49,483 nt of DNA from Rhodocyclaceae bacterium (GCA_013426785.1 JACDZI010000018.1:1-49483); one strand, 5' to 3'; positions 34,701 to 48,967 are shown, counted from the first letter of the stretch. Program-made: numbers and translations. The notes: generated by a model from the letters alone, not told the origin.

Positions 34701-35911
34701 ATCATCTGCATGTCTGGCTGACGCTGACGGGCGGCGAAACCGCAGCCCTCGGCGAACTGGTGTTCGGACCACCACGCACAAACGGCACCGCCCCCACGGC
34801 ATTCCGCTACGCCCCGACATGGCTGGCGCGGCCGGACGCTTTTGCGCTCAACCCCGACCCGCAATCCCTGTCGCTCGACGGCCGCGAATTCCCGGCCAGC
34901 CATCTTGGCCCGCCCTTGCAGGTGATTGACGACGCCCTGCCGGACGACTGGGGGCGCCGCCTGATCATTGCCGAACAGAAACTGCCGATGGCGCGGCAAA
35001 CGCCCTACGAGATCATGCGCGCCGTAGCCGGCAACGGGCTGGGGGCGCTGTCTTTTTCGGAACGCAGACAGCCGCCGCCGCGCCCCGATGACCAGTTCGA
35101 CCTTACGGAACTGATGCAGGCTGCCGCCGATTTCGAGGCAGGTCGCCCGCTGGAAGATGCCCGCCTGCAGCGTCTGTGCGCCGCGGGTGGCAGCCCCGGC
35201 GGTGCCCGGCCAAAGGCGCGCATTGCCTGGCAGCAGCAATCATGGATCGCTAAGTTTCCCAGCCAGGCAGGCGACAGCGGTCACGATGTGGTGGGGCTGG
35301 AGGCCGTCTGCCTCACGCTGGCAGCCCGGGCCGGACTCGCGGTACCGGCGATTCGCCTCGTTGATCTTGGCTCACGCCGTGTGTTGCTGGTGCTGCGTTT
35401 CGACATCTCGCCCCAGGGTGGCCGGCACCACATGATTACCCTGAAAACCCTCTGCCGCGAAGGGGCCGGCCTTTATGCGCTTTCCTACGATGTGCCGGCC
35501 GAGGCCATCCGTAAATACAGCGATGATCCTGAGGACATCGAGCGCTTCTTCCGTCAGATGGCTTTCAATGCCGCCATCGGCAATACCGACGATCACCTGA
35601 AAAACTTCCTGCTGCTGCACGGTGAGCGCGGCTGGCGGCTTTCGCCCGCCTTCGATCTGGTTCCCGACCTCGGCCGCAACCGCGAACACACGCTCGCCAT
35701 CGGTCATTCGCGCGAAACACCGGGGCGGGATGATCTCGTCGCCGTCGGCCAGCGCTGGCTGGGCAATGCTACGCAGGCGAGACTGATCGTGCAGGAGGTC
35801 GTCGACGCCGTGAGCAGCTTTGAAGCCACCGCGAAACAACTGGCCGTTGCGCCCGACAGCATGGCCTTCTTTGCGGCCGATATCGCCAGGCGGATCAAAC
35901 GGCTGGCGTGA
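34697..35911 (+). CDS. hipA: HipA-type serine/threonine kinase toxin
   Basis: 404 residues from ATG 34697. The N-terminal Couple_hipA-like domain (about 1-105) is followed by the kinase: a GGSPGGARPKA P-loop-like motif, SWIAKFPSQ with the ATP-binding Lys, the catalytic loop AFNAAIGNTDDHLKNFLLL and the Mg-binding LSPAFDLVPD. All key residues are present, so it appears active. HipA toxins phosphorylate an aminoacyl-tRNA synthetase (GltX in E. coli) and induce dormancy; the target here is unknown. A dispersed-repeat copy lies 9 nt after the stop. Confidence 0.88.
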   Translation: MNHLHVWLTLTGGETAALGELVFGPPRTNGTAPTAFRYAPTWLARPDAFALNPDPQSLSLDGREFPASHLGPPLQVIDDALPDDWGRRLIIAEQKLPMARQTPYEIMRAVAGNGLGALSFSERRQPPPRPDDQFDLTELMQAAADFEAGRPLEDARLQRLCAAGGSPGGARPKARIAWQQQSWIAKFPSQAGDSGHDVVGLEAVCLTLAARAGLAVPAIRLVDLGSRRVLLVLRFDISPQGGRHHMITLKTLCREGAGLYALSYDVPAEAIRKYSDDPEDIERFFRQMAFNAAIGNTDDHLKNFLLLHGERGWRLSPAFDLVPDLGRNREHTLAIGHSRETPGRDDLVAVGQRWLGNATQARLIVQEVVDAVSSFEATAKQLAVAPDSMAFFAADIARRIKRLA

Positions 35912-35920
35912 AAAATGCAG

Positions 35921-35944
35921 GAAAGTCGGCGTTGGCAGGACGGC
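35921..35944 (-). repeat. Dispersed 24-bp repeat, copy 11
   Basis: Three mismatches. Intergenic, between the hipA stop and the end of the XRE gene. Confidence 0.85.
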
Positions 35945-35946
35945 GG

Positions 35947-36189
35947 TCAGCCGATTTTGCCAAGCAGCTGACGCAACAATGCTATTGGGTCGCTGGACAT
36001 CGCTTGAGCCACCAGAACGAACTCGACTAAATCTAGGCGTCGTTCGCCGCGTTCGTATTTGGAGACATAGCTTTGCGGCTTACCGAGGGCCGCCGCCACA
36101 TCGACCTGAGTAAGACCTTGCCGTTCGCGCTCGGCAAAGAGTAGTTCGCGCATCGCGGCATAACGCGGATCGTGCATGGGGTTTGGCAT
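35947..36189 (-). CDS. XRE-family transcriptional regulator
   Basis: About 80 residues. The helix-turn-helix region [33 protein letters not shown] covers about 24-58. The start is either [10 protein letters not shown] (36189) or MHDPRY (36177); a longer frame to 36225 would begin inside the inverted repeat and is less likely. It is divergent from the acyltransferase gene, with an inverted repeat ATAACCT/AGGTTAT (36202-36235) between them that it may bind. It faces hipA tail to tail. A role outside HipBA is likely because hipB is already present. Confidence 0.75.
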   Translation of the reverse strand: MPNPMHDPRYAAMRELLFAERERQGLTQVDVAAALGKPQSYVSKYERGERRLDLVEFVLVAQAMSSDPIALLRQLLGKIG

Positions 36190-36201
36190 CCGCGCACGGT
36201 A

Positions 36202-36235
36202 ATAACCTGTTTCGGTATATCCCAAAATAGGTTAT
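36202..36235. promoter_or_regulatory. Inverted repeat between XRE gene and acyltransferase gene
   Basis: ATAACCT (36202-36208) and AGGTTAT (36229-36235) are perfect inverted copies, 20 nt apart. The centre-to-centre spacing is about two helical turns. The element fills the divergent promoter space and suits cooperative binding by an XRE dimer pair, which would control both genes. Confidence 0.6.
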
Positions 36236-36253
36236 GCTTTCGGCAAACAAGTC

Positions 36254-38371
36254 TTGGCCGTGCACAACTCTCCAGAACACAACTTTCATCCACGCTATCG
36301 TCCTGATATCGACGGCTTGCGTGCGCTCGCCATCCTGCCGGTGGTGGCTTTTCATGCCTTCCCACGCTATGCCCCGGGCGGCTTCATCGGCGTGGATATC
36401 TTTTTTGTCATTTCCGGCTATCTGATTTCGCTGATCATCTTCCGCAGTCTGGCGCGAGGGGACTTCAGTTTCGCCGAGTTCTATGCCCATCGCGTGCGCC
36501 GTATCTTTCCCGCACTCATCGTGGTACTGGCCGCCTGTTATGCCATCGGCTGGTTTGTGCTGCTGCCGGACGAATTCATGCTGCTCGGCAAGCACATCGC
36601 CGCCGGCGCGGGTTTCGTTCAGAACTTTGCCCTGCAAGGTGAAACCGGCTATTTCGACGTTGCTTCGGAACTCAAGCCGCTCCTGCATCTATGGTCGCTG
36701 GCGGTGGAGGAGCAATACTATCTGGGCTTCCCGCTGTTCGTCTGGCTGTTCTGGCGCAAGGGTCTCAATGTCCTCACCGGCGTGGCGCTGATCGCCATCG
36801 TCTCATTTCTCCTTTCCCGCAAGGGCGTCCATGCCGACATGGTGAAAGCGTTTTACTGGCCACAGTCACGATTCTGGGAACTGATGGCCGGTGCCCTGCT
36901 CGCCTACGTGGAAGTCTTCAAGGCCTGGCCCGACCTCCTAACGCGGTTCTTGCACTGGGCAGTGTTCAACCGGCTCATCTTTCGGCACATACCCGAATCG
37001 CCCCACCAGCCGCTAATTCTGCGCAATCTGGCCGCCAGTTTCGGTCTGGTGCTGATCCTTGCCAGCATCGCCACCTACAACGCAAACATGCCCTGGCCGG
37101 GCAGTCGCGCCTTGGCACCGGTGGTTGGTGCCGTTCTGCTCATCGCGGCTGGCCCACAAGCATGGATCAACCGCCGTTTTCTCGCGATGAAACCGCTGGT
37201 CTGGGTTGGTCTGATCAGCTACCCACTCTATCTGTGGCATTGGCCGCTGCTGTCATTTCTGCGCATCATCGAAAGCGGCTTGCCGGCGCGCGAATGGCGT
37301 ATTGCGGCGGTAGCGCTCAGTTTCGTGCTCGCAACCCTGACCTATTGGCTGGTCGAACGGCCGGTTCGCTACGGCACCAAGCGGGTCTGGAAGAATGCGG
37401 CCTTTTGCTTGGCGCTGCTTGTGGTCGGGTATGTGGGCTTCAATGCTTACGAGAGGAATGGGTTGGAGTTTCGGGTCAAGGAAGCTGTGCGACGGAATGC
37501 CATGTTCAGCGCCAAAAACACGCCATGGCTACCAGAAAATCAGGACGAGCGTTGCAAGCAGGGTTTTCCACCACGAATTGATGCTGGATATTGCCGTTTG
37601 GCAAAGGATGGGGATCCAACTGTCCAGTTGATCGGGGATTCCCATGCCGTGTCGCTCTACCCAGGCATGCGGGACATTCTGCAAACCACACCAGAAAACG
37701 TTTTCCAGTTAGGTTATGGTGGCTGCGTGCCATTTTTTGAGGTGACCAGTTTCGACCGGAATACCGATGGGCCGGGCCACCACCATTGCAGGACCATCAC
37801 CAATCAAGCATTGAGTATCGCCGAAACCAGCAGGACGATCCACACGGTAGTCCTTGTTTCCCGTGGCCCCCTTTACCTTTCAGGAAAAGGCTTTTTCCCC
37901 GATGATTATGGGGATGAAAAAGGGCATGATCGACTGCTGCAATCAGCCTCTCACCCTGAACTTGAAGACCACTACCAGATATGGGAAACGGCGATGCGAG
38001 AAACAATCGACCGCCTGCTCGCGAAAGGCAAACGGATCGTATTCGTCCTCGACAACCCGGAGTTGGGGTTTGATCCAAAATCCTGCGTAGATTCGCGCCC
38101 ATGGCGCTTGACTAGCCGGGTACGTCAGCCTTGTGCAGTGCCGCGTAACGATTTTGACGAACGAAACCAGAGGTACCAGGAACTTGTTGCCGCTGTGCTG
38201 AAAGACTATCCGGCAGTCAAGGTGTTCGATGCCGCTGCACAGCTATGCGACAAGCAGTGGTGCTGGGCAATTTCAGATGGGCAGATGCTCTACCGAGACG
38301 ACGATCACTTGTCTCTTGACGGTGCCCGATTGATGGCGCGAGGCTTGGCCAAGCTTCTTGCCATACAGTAA
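36254..38371 (+). CDS. OafA/YrhL-type acyltransferase with C-terminal SGNH domain
   Basis: 705 residues from TTG 36254; GTG 36260 is an alternative. The N-terminal Acyl_transf_3 domain (about 15-350) has ten or so membrane segments, with RPDIDGLRALAILPVVAFHAF, FIGVDIFFVISGYLI, FYAHRVRRIFPAL and LHLWSLAVEEQYY. The C-terminal half is a periplasmic SGNH-like domain with GDSHAVSLYPGM (nucleophile Ser) and a late DDDHLSLDGARLMA block carrying the catalytic Asp/His. Such proteins O-acetylate lipopolysaccharide O-antigen or other surface sugars. A dispersed repeat starts directly after its stop. Confidence 0.88.
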   Translation: MAVHNSPEHNFHPRYRPDIDGLRALAILPVVAFHAFPRYAPGGFIGVDIFFVISGYLISLIIFRSLARGDFSFAEFYAHRVRRIFPALIVVLAACYAIGWFVLLPDEFMLLGKHIAAGAGFVQNFALQGETGYFDVASELKPLLHLWSLAVEEQYYLGFPLFVWLFWRKGLNVLTGVALIAIVSFLLSRKGVHADMVKAFYWPQSRFWELMAGALLAYVEVFKAWPDLLTRFLHWAVFNRLIFRHIPESPHQPLILRNLAASFGLVLILASIATYNANMPWPGSRALAPVVGAVLLIAAGPQAWINRRFLAMKPLVWVGLISYPLYLWHWPLLSFLRIIESGLPAREWRIAAVALSFVLATLTYWLVERPVRYGTKRVWKNAAFCLALLVVGYVGFNAYERNGLEFRVKEAVRRNAMFSAKNTPWLPENQDERCKQGFPPRIDAGYCRLAKDGDPTVQLIGDSHAVSLYPGMRDILQTTPENVFQLGYGGCVPFFEVTSFDRNTDGPGHHHCRTITNQALSIAETSRTIHTVVLVSRGPLYLSGKGFFPDDYGDEKGHDRLLQSASHPELEDHYQIWETAMRETIDRLLAKGKRIVFVLDNPELGFDPKSCVDSRPWRLTSRVRQPCAVPRNDFDERNQRYQELVAAVLKDYPAVKVFDAAAQLCDKQWCWAISDGQMLYRDDDHLSLDGARLMARGLAKLLAIQ

Positions 38372-38394
38372 AAAGTCGGCGCTGGCAGTACGGC
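38371..38394 (-). repeat. Dispersed 24-bp repeat, copy 12
   Basis: Two mismatches. It begins at the last base of the acyltransferase stop codon, so the stop and the repeat share an A. Confidence 0.88.
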
Positions 38395-38435
38395 GACAGA
38401 TTAGCGGCTGCCATGCTCAGGGGATGAGCATGGAT

Positions 38436-38771
38436 TCAATCCTGACAGATTTCTATGACCGATGTGCCGCTCTCAAGGCCGGAGCGGAGGCCCGGCAGCA
38501 ATGCCGAGAATGTATCGAGGAGAGCCTGCCGCCGTACATTACCCAGCCTGACCCAAATGACTTGGGGTGGTGTGCCGTAACGCGAAGCCAGATGCTGGTA
38601 GTCTTCGTCCATGGTGATAATGCCGTAGTTTCAAGCCTTGGCAAATTGCCATATGCGCTCGTCGGGCGCAGCACCCAAATCGAAGTGGCGCACATGGCGC
38701 GCCGCAAAACCATTTTCGTTGAAGAATTCAGCCAGCGCCTCGGGTAGCTGGTTGTCGATCAGGAGCTTCAA
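38436..38771 (-). pseudogene. DUF5615 (PIN-like) toxin with in-frame stop
   Basis: On the minus strand from TTG 38771 the translation is KLLIDNQLPEALAEFF, NGFAARHVRHFDLGAAPDERIWQFAKA, stop (TGA at 38633-38631), then NYGIITMDEDYQHLASRYG and PPQVIWVRLGN. This is the DUF5615 PIN-like toxin pattern, with acidic residues in LLID and TMDEDY. Only one internal stop separates the halves. The start overlaps the end of the DUF433 frame by TTGA, the usual antitoxin-toxin coupling. It is a recently inactivated toxin. Confidence 0.75.
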
Positions 38772-38991
38772 GCTGCGCGGAGGACCATATGGTCGCTTTG
38801 CTCGGCGGCATAGCTGAGTGCCGCAAGGATGTCGGCTTCTTCCAGGTCGGGATGGTCATCAAGGATTTCCTGATGGCTGGCACCGACAGCAAGCGGCCGA
38901 GGATGTCCTTCACGCGAATGCGCAGCCCGCGGATACAAGGACGCCCGCCACACTTGCCTGGTTCGATGGTGATGCGTTCGCTGAGGTTCAT
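38768..38991 (-). pseudogene. DUF433 antitoxin with a frameshift
   Basis: From ATG 38991 the frame gives MNLSERITIEPGKCGGRPCIRG, LRIRVKDILGRL, the hallmark of DUF433. Then a one-base shift near 38885-38897 is needed, after which LAVGASHQEILDDHPDLEEADILAALSYAAEQ continues in another frame to 38768. Both halves match the family. The unit pairs with the broken DUF5615 toxin downstream. Confidence 0.8.
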
Positions 38992-39087
38992 GGTGTTCCC
39001 CCTAGTATCAACGAGGCTGATTATCCTCCAAGATTCAGGGATACTGCTCTGCGGCCAGCCGCAATCGCTCCGCTGCTCGGCGTACCT

Positions 39088-39576
39088 TCAGGCCTGCCCA
39101 CACTCCACGATCTTCGGTTGCAGCACGCGCAGGATGTCGTGCGGGTGCACGCCGACCAGATAGCCGCGCTGGCCACCGTTGATGTAGATCAGCGGCAGGT
39201 CGAGGATGGTTTTTTCCATACAGACCGGCAGCTTCTTCTTCGTGCCGAAGGGTGAACAGCCACCGACCAGATAGCCGGTGTGGCGGTGCGCATCTTCCGC
39301 CGTGCAGGGTGAAATCTTCTTCACGCCGCACTGGCGCGCCAGTTCCTTGGTCGACACCTTGCGGTCGCCGTGCATCAGCACGATCAGCGGCTCCTTGTCC
39401 TCGTCTTCCATTACCAGTGTTTTCACTACCGCATGCTCGGCGACGTTCAGTTCGCGCGCCGAAACCTTGGTGCCGCCATGCTCTTCGTAAGCATAGAGGT
39501 GGTTGGAATGAGCGATGGCGTGCTTGTGCAGGAACAGCGTCGCGGGTGTTTCGGGGGGGCGGGCGTCATGTTTCAT
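39088..39576 (-). CDS. ybaK: YbaK/EbsC-type Cys-tRNA(Pro) deacylase
   Basis: 162 residues covering a single YbaK domain: NHLYAYEEHGGTKVSARELNV, VKTLVMEDEDKEPLIVLMHGDRKVSTKELAR, the GYLVGGCSPFGTKKKLPVCME block and the end GQRGYLVGVHPHDILRVL. YbaK hydrolyses Cys-tRNA(Pro) mischarged by ProRS. It lies just downstream of xerD on the same strand (3-nt gap) and may be co-transcribed with it. Confidence 0.9.
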   Translation of the reverse strand: MKHDARPPETPATLFLHKHAIAHSNHLYAYEEHGGTKVSARELNVAEHAVVKTLVMEDEDKEPLIVLMHGDRKVSTKELARQCGVKKISPCTAEDAHRHTGYLVGGCSPFGTKKKLPVCMEKTILDLPLIYINGGQRGYLVGVHPHDILRVLQPKIVECGQA

Positions 39577-39579
39577 GGG

Positions 39580-40506
39580 CTAACCTCTTGGATGGTGGTT
39601 CGCGTGAAGTTCTTTCAGTCGTGCGCGGGCAACGTGAGTGTAAACCTGCGTGGTCGAGATGTCGCTATGGCCCAGCAGCAATTGCACCACGCGCAGGTCG
39701 GCGCCGTGGTTGAGCAGGTGCGTGGCGAAGGCGTGGCGCAACACGTGCGGTGAAATGCGCTCGGCCGGAATGCCGGCGGTCAGCGCGTGCTTCTTGATCA
39801 GCGTCCAGGCCATCTGGCGCGTCATGCCGGTTCCTGCTGCATTGGCCCGGCCGGTGACGAAGACGAAATCGGATGTCTTCCCCTTGAGCACGGCCAGCCG
39901 GCCTTCCCTGATCCAGCGCAGCAGCCAGTCGGCCGCAATCTCGCCCAGCGGCACCAGACGTTCCTTGCCCCCCTTGCCGAAGGTGCGCACCACGCGATCA
40001 TCGAAACTGACAGAAAACAGTTTCAGGCCGACCAGTTCGGAAACACGCAGGCCGGTGGCGTAAAGCAATTCAAGCATGGCGCGGTCGCGCAGACCGAGGG
40101 GTGTATTGACGTCCGGTGCGGCGAGCAGATCCTCGACATTCTGTTCCGACAGGGTTTTCGGAAAGCGCTCTGAAGCAACCGGTGCCTGGATGTTGAGCAG
40201 AGGGTTGGCGGTAATGCGGCCCTGCTCGATCAGCCAGCCGTAGAAGCGCCGCAGCGTCGCCTGCAGCCGGCGCAGAGTGTTCGGCCGGGCGCGTTGGGCG
40301 CGAGCATGCAGATGAGCGAGATAGCCGTCGATTTCCACCTCGCCGGCAGCGGTGAGACCCGGCCGGTGTTCGGCCAGCCAGAGCGAAAACAGCGACAGAT
40401 CGGAACGGTAGGCGGCCAGCGTGTTCTTGGCCAGTCCATCGGCCAGCCAGAGCGCGTCGATGAACTCGTCGATGAGTTGTTGCTCAGACGCCGGTAGCGG
40501 CCTCAT
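39580..40506 (-). CDS. xerD: Tyrosine site-specific recombinase XerD
   Basis: 308 residues. The N-terminal SAM-like domain (about 5-95) starts with IDEFIDALWLADGLAKNTLAAYRSDL, and the catalytic domain follows. Arg in ATGLRVSEL, Lys in GKGGKERLVPLG, the HVLRHAFATHLL box, the GHSDISTTQVYTHV box and the nucleophile Tyr are all visible. With XerC it resolves chromosome dimers at dif. No dif-like site was recognised in this window. It overlaps the ogt gene (40484) by 23 nt. Confidence 0.92.
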   Translation of the reverse strand: MRPLPASEQQLIDEFIDALWLADGLAKNTLAAYRSDLSLFSLWLAEHRPGLTAAGEVEIDGYLAHLHARAQRARPNTLRRLQATLRRFYGWLIEQGRITANPLLNIQAPVASERFPKTLSEQNVEDLLAAPDVNTPLGLRDRAMLELLYATGLRVSELVGLKLFSVSFDDRVVRTFGKGGKERLVPLGEIAADWLLRWIREGRLAVLKGKTSDFVFVTGRANAAGTGMTRQMAWTLIKKHALTAGIPAERISPHVLRHAFATHLLNHGADLRVVQLLLGHSDISTTQVYTHVARARLKELHANHHPRG

Positions 40507-40978
40507 GCTGCAGCAACCAGCGTTTTACCTCAAGCAGAAAGCCACCGCGCTGGCGCGCAAAGCCGCCCAAGCCTTGGTCGCCCGCCACGACGCGGTGGCA
40601 GGGCACGATGACGGGATAGGGGTTGGCGCCACAAGCGCCACCCACCGCCCGCGGGCTGCTGTCGATCTCCCTGGCCAAATCGCCGTAGCTGCGCGTCTGT
40701 CCAGCCGGAATCGCCTTGATGCCATCCCAGACCCGTTGCTGGAAGGCCGTGCCGGCCGGGGCCAGTGGCAGGTCGAAACAGGCCGTGGGGTCCTTCAGGT
40801 AGACGCGCAACTGGCGCACCGCCGCTTGGACCAGGTGACCGCGCCCCCCCCGCTCGTCGCAGGGTTCGAGGAAGTCGATCGCTTCGATGGCCTCGTCCCC
40901 GCAACAGATGCCAAGCGAGAAGCCGGGAAAACTGACGATGGCGTCGTAATCAGCGGCGCCCGGATGTTCTTCGATCAT
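40484..40978 (-). CDS. ogt: Methylated-DNA-protein cysteine methyltransferase
   Basis: 164 residues from ATG 40978 ([12 protein letters not shown]), overlapping the proA stop by ATGA. The active-site motif [13 protein letters not shown] carries the acceptor Cys, followed by [11 protein letters not shown]. The DNA-binding helix and Arg finger region is [11 protein letters not shown]. It repairs O6-alkylguanine by suicide transfer. It has no Ada regulatory domain, so it is an Ogt type. Confidence 0.9.
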   Translation of the reverse strand: MIEEHPGAADYDAIVSFPGFSLGICCGDEAIEAIDFLEPCDERGGRGHLVQAAVRQLRVYLKDPTACFDLPLAPAGTAFQQRVWDGIKAIPAGQTRSYGDLAREIDSSPRAVGGACGANPYPVIVPCHRVVAGDQGLGGFARQRGGFLLEVKRWLLQHEAATGV

Positions 40979-42231
40979 GACCTCACCTCGCCGTTGCCGA
41001 ACACGATCCACTTCTGCGACGTCAGGCCTTCCAGCCCGACCGGGCCGCGCGCGTGGAACTTGTCGGTGGAAATGCCGATTTCGGCGCCCAGACCGAATTC
41101 GAAGCCATCGGCGAAACGCGTCGAGGCATTGACCATCACGCTGGCCGAATCGACTTCGCGCAGGAAGCGCAGCGCCCGGGTGTAGTCCTCGGTGACGATG
41201 GTTTCGGTGTGCGACGAAGAGTATTTATTGATGTGGGCGATGGCTTGATCAACATCGGCGACGATCTTGCAGGAGATGATCGCGGCGAGGTATTCGGTGT
41301 AATAGTCTTCCTCGGTCGCTGCCTTGGCCTGTGGCACCAGCGCCTGCGTCTCCGCGCAGCCGCGTATTTCCACGCCTTTCGCCATCAACATGGCGCATAA
41401 AGTCGGCGCCAGCGAGACGGCGACCGGTCGGGCGATTAATAGCGATTCGGCGGTATTGCAGGTGCCGAGCCGCTGCGTCTTGGCGTTTTCGAGGATCTTC
41501 TTCGCTTTGGCCGGGTCGGCGGAGTCGTCGATATAGACGTGGCAATTTCCGTCGAGGTGCTTGATGACCGGCACCTTCGCCTCGCGGCTGATGCGCTCGA
41601 TCAGTCCCTTGCCACCGCGCGGCACGATCACATCCACGTATTCCGGCATGGCGACCAGATGGCCGACGACGGCACGGTCGGTGGTCTCGATCACCTGCAC
41701 CGCCGTCTCCGGTAGACCCGCTGCGGCCAGCCCCTTGCGCACGCTGGCGGCGATGGCCTGATTGCAGCGTATTGCCTCCTTGCCGCCGCGCAGGATCGCC
41801 GCATTGCCCGACTTGAGGCACAGCGCCGCGGCGTCGGCGGTGACGTTGGGGCGCGCCTCGTAAATGATGCCGACCACGCCGAGCGGCACGCGCATCCTGC
41901 CGACTTGGATGCCGCTGGGCCGGTATTTCATGTCGGCGATTTCACCAATCGGGTCGGGCAGGGTCGCCACCTGTTCGAGACCTTGCGCCATCGATTCGAC
42001 GCCCTTGGCACTGAGGGTCAGGCGATCAAGCAGCGCCGGTTCCAGGCCGTTGGCGCGGGCCTCGGCCACATCGGCGGCATTGGCGGCGAGCAGTTCGGCG
42101 CTGCGGGCACGGATGTCGGCTGCCGTGACCCGCAGCGCGGCGTTCTTCTGCGCAGTGCTGGCACGCGCCGTCGCGCGCGAAGCCTCGCGTGCCGCCCGCC
42201 CGAGAGCTTCCATGGTGCTCTTGATATCCAT
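40975..42231 (-). CDS. proA: Gamma-glutamyl phosphate reductase
   Basis: 418 residues, full family length. Blocks: [71 protein letters not shown], a [14 protein letters not shown] segment with the catalytic Cys, and the end [41 protein letters not shown]. It makes glutamate-5-semialdehyde for proline synthesis. A weak dispersed-repeat match (41398-41421, four mismatches) encodes AVSLAPTL and may be chance. It follows holA with a 9-nt gap. Confidence 0.95.
   Translation of the reverse strand: MDIKSTMEALGRAAREASRATARASTAQKNAALRVTAADIRARSAELLAANAADVAEARANGLEPALLDRLTLSAKGVESMAQGLEQVATLPDPIGEIADMKYRPSGIQVGRMRVPLGVVGIIYEARPNVTADAAALCLKSGNAAILRGGKEAIRCNQAIAASVRKGLAAAGLPETAVQVIETTDRAVVGHLVAMPEYVDVIVPRGGKGLIERISREAKVPVIKHLDGNCHVYIDDSADPAKAKKILENAKTQRLGTCNTAESLLIARPVAVSLAPTLCAMLMAKGVEIRGCAETQALVPQAKAATEEDYYTEYLAAIISCKIVADVDQAIAHINKYSSSHTETIVTEDYTRALRFLREVDSASVMVNASTRFADGFEFGLGAEIGISTDKFHARGPVGLEGLTSQKWIVFGNGEVRS
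41398..41421 (-). repeat. Dispersed 24-bp repeat, copy 13 (weak)
   Basis: Four mismatches, two of them in the core. Inside proA, read as AVSLAPTL. May be chance. Confidence 0.35.
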
Positions 42232-42240
42232 GGCGGAATC

Positions 42241-43125
42241 TTACGCCTTCACGAGGCGCAAAGAGAGTTGCAAGAATTCATCCCACAAGTCTCCGGGAGC
42301 AACGCCCTTGATGATGCGATCGATGCGTGCCGCGTGCAGCAGCGCGACACGATGCGTGCGCTGGCGCGCTTCATTGGCTAGCACCCAGAGAATCAGGGGC
42401 GGGGCGGCCTCTTCTGCCCTGAGGCCGTCAAGGGTACGCAGGCAGCGCGCCATGTCGCGTGATTGCAGGGCGGCTTTCAGATCGTCGATGTCGTAGCGGG
42501 CGACATTGAGAACCGCCGCCGACACTTGCGCCAGGGATAGGGCTCCCGGCGGATGGAGCAGGCCCAGTTTCTGGATTTCTTGGTGCGCCGCCAGCAGGTT
42601 GCCTTCGACGTGCAGGGCGATGAATTCGAGCGCCTCCGAGGAAGCGGTCTGTTGCTGGGCGGCAAGCCGACGGGCAATCCACTGCGGCAACTGGGCGAGC
42701 GGCGGCGCGTTGCATTCGATGGCCACGCCGGCCTCGACGAGGGCGACAAACCAGGCGGACTTCCTGGCTTTCCAGTCCATCTCGGGCAAGGTCATCAGGG
42801 TCAGGACGTCTACGGGTGGCGTCTGGCCATAGCGCTGCAAGGCCTCGCTGCCGTCGCGGCCCGGTTTGCCGCCCGGAATGCGCAGATCGACCAGCGTACG
42901 GCCGCCGAAGAGCGACAGGTTGCCTGCCGCATGGAACAACTCCTCCCAGCGGAAGGAGGGCGTCACTACCAGTACCGTGCGTTCCTCGAACCCCTGCCGC
43001 CGTGCCGCCGCGCGCAGGGCGTCGCCGGCCTCGATGGTCAGCAGCGGATCGTCGCCGTGCAGGACGTAAAGGGGCTGCAGGGGTTTTTCGAGATGGGCCG
43101 CGAGATGTTCCGGGCGCAGCAACAC
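42241..43125 (-). CDS. holA: DNA polymerase III delta subunit
   Basis: 294 residues. The start LRPEHLAAHLEKPLQPLYVLHGDDPLLTIEAGDALRAAARRQGF is the HolA signature. The body contains LFGGRTLVDLRIP and the C-terminal helical collar domain with NEARQRTHRVALLH. It is a clamp-loader subunit that opens the beta clamp. It lies in the leuS-lptE-holA-proA order typical of betaproteobacteria, 8 nt after lptE. Confidence 0.93.
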   Translation of the reverse strand: MLLRPEHLAAHLEKPLQPLYVLHGDDPLLTIEAGDALRAAARRQGFEERTVLVVTPSFRWEELFHAAGNLSLFGGRTLVDLRIPGGKPGRDGSEALQRYGQTPPVDVLTLMTLPEMDWKARKSAWFVALVEAGVAIECNAPPLAQLPQWIARRLAAQQQTASSEALEFIALHVEGNLLAAHQEIQKLGLLHPPGALSLAQVSAAVLNVARYDIDDLKAALQSRDMARCLRTLDGLRAEEAAPPLILWVLANEARQRTHRVALLHAARIDRIIKGVAPGDLWDEFLQLSLRLVKA

Positions 43126-43133
43126 GGCCAGCC

Positions 43134-43634
43134 CTATTCTTTTTTGACGTCCGGCAGCGGCTTCGCCAGCGAAAGGCGGCGCAACAACTGCTGGACGAGG
43201 TCGGACTGCATGTCGCGCTGGATGATGGCCTCTTCCGATCCCTTGGCCAGCAGCAACTCGTCATCGAAAGTCATGTCGCGCTGCAGGATGATCTGTCCTG
43301 GGGCGGAGATATCCTTACCCTCGGCATCCTGGATACGGTAGAAGAACACCCGTGTCAATTGGACTTCTCGGACATAGCCCCTGGCACTCAGGGACAGAAT
43401 ATTGCGCAGGCTATCATTGCGCAGGATGACCAGCGTTGCCTTGGCCTCCTTGCGATCATTGACAACTTTCGTTACCGACGAGGCTTCGACATTGCGCTTG
43501 ATATCTGCGCGCAGCACATCGAACTCCGGCAGCCCGATGTAGAGGGTGTCCCACGGCAGGTTGTAGCTGCCACGCAACTGGAACCCGCAACCGGCCAGCA
43601 GGGTGGCCAGAACAATCACGATCAGCCGGCGCAT
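43134..43634 (-). CDS. lptE: LPS-assembly lipoprotein LptE
   Basis: 166 residues. A lipoprotein signal with lipobox LLAGC (lipidated Cys16) precedes GFQLRGSYNLPWDTLYIG, the LptE start. The rest is the mixed alpha/beta plug that sits inside LptD. It guides LPS to the outer leaflet. Between leuS (14-nt gap upstream) and holA in the usual order. Confidence 0.93.
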   Translation of the reverse strand: MRRLIVIVLATLLAGCGFQLRGSYNLPWDTLYIGLPEFDVLRADIKRNVEASSVTKVVNDRKEAKATLVILRNDSLRNILSLSARGYVREVQLTRVFFYRIQDAEGKDISAPGQIILQRDMTFDDELLLAKGSEEAIIQRDMQSDLVQQLLRRLSLAKPLPDVKKE

Positions 43635-43648
43635 GGGCTTCCCTTTCC

Positions 43649-46625
<2,977 letters not shown>

Positions 46626-46643
46626 GAACGGCTCCTTGAGGGT

Positions 46644-46662
46644 AGCGCAATTTTGTTGCGCT
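46644..46662. promoter_or_regulatory. Inverted repeat in the divergent uvrD/hypothetical promoter
   Basis: AGCGCAA (46644-46650) and TTGCGCT (46656-46662) are perfect inverted copies around TTTTG. A second, overlapping symmetry GTTGC/GCAAC follows. Placement between divergent genes and close to the hypothetical start suggests an operator. Similarity to PhaR-type sites is by eye only. Confidence 0.5.
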
Positions 46663-46748
46663 GCAACATTAGACCATGAGATCGGGCTGGTTCGTAAAAG
46701 TTCAATAGCCAGCGTGTAGACTGCGCTTTTCCATGAAAACCTAAGCCA

Positions 46749-48896
<2,148 letters not shown>

Positions 48897-48967
48897 AATG
48901 CTCAACCAATGGTCGCATTTACGCCAGCGGCATATGATTCCAGAGTGTCATTGAAATAGTCAGAACA

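Noticed and set aside
38631-38633. The in-frame TGA in the toxin as a selenocysteine codon
   Set aside because: No catalytic role for Sec in PIN-like toxins, no visible SECIS hairpin directly after it, and the partner gene is also broken.
38358-38747. 129-codon plus-strand frame over the DUF5615 region
   Set aside because: The minus strand shows clear DUF5615 sequence, and the plus frame partly reads the dispersed repeat.
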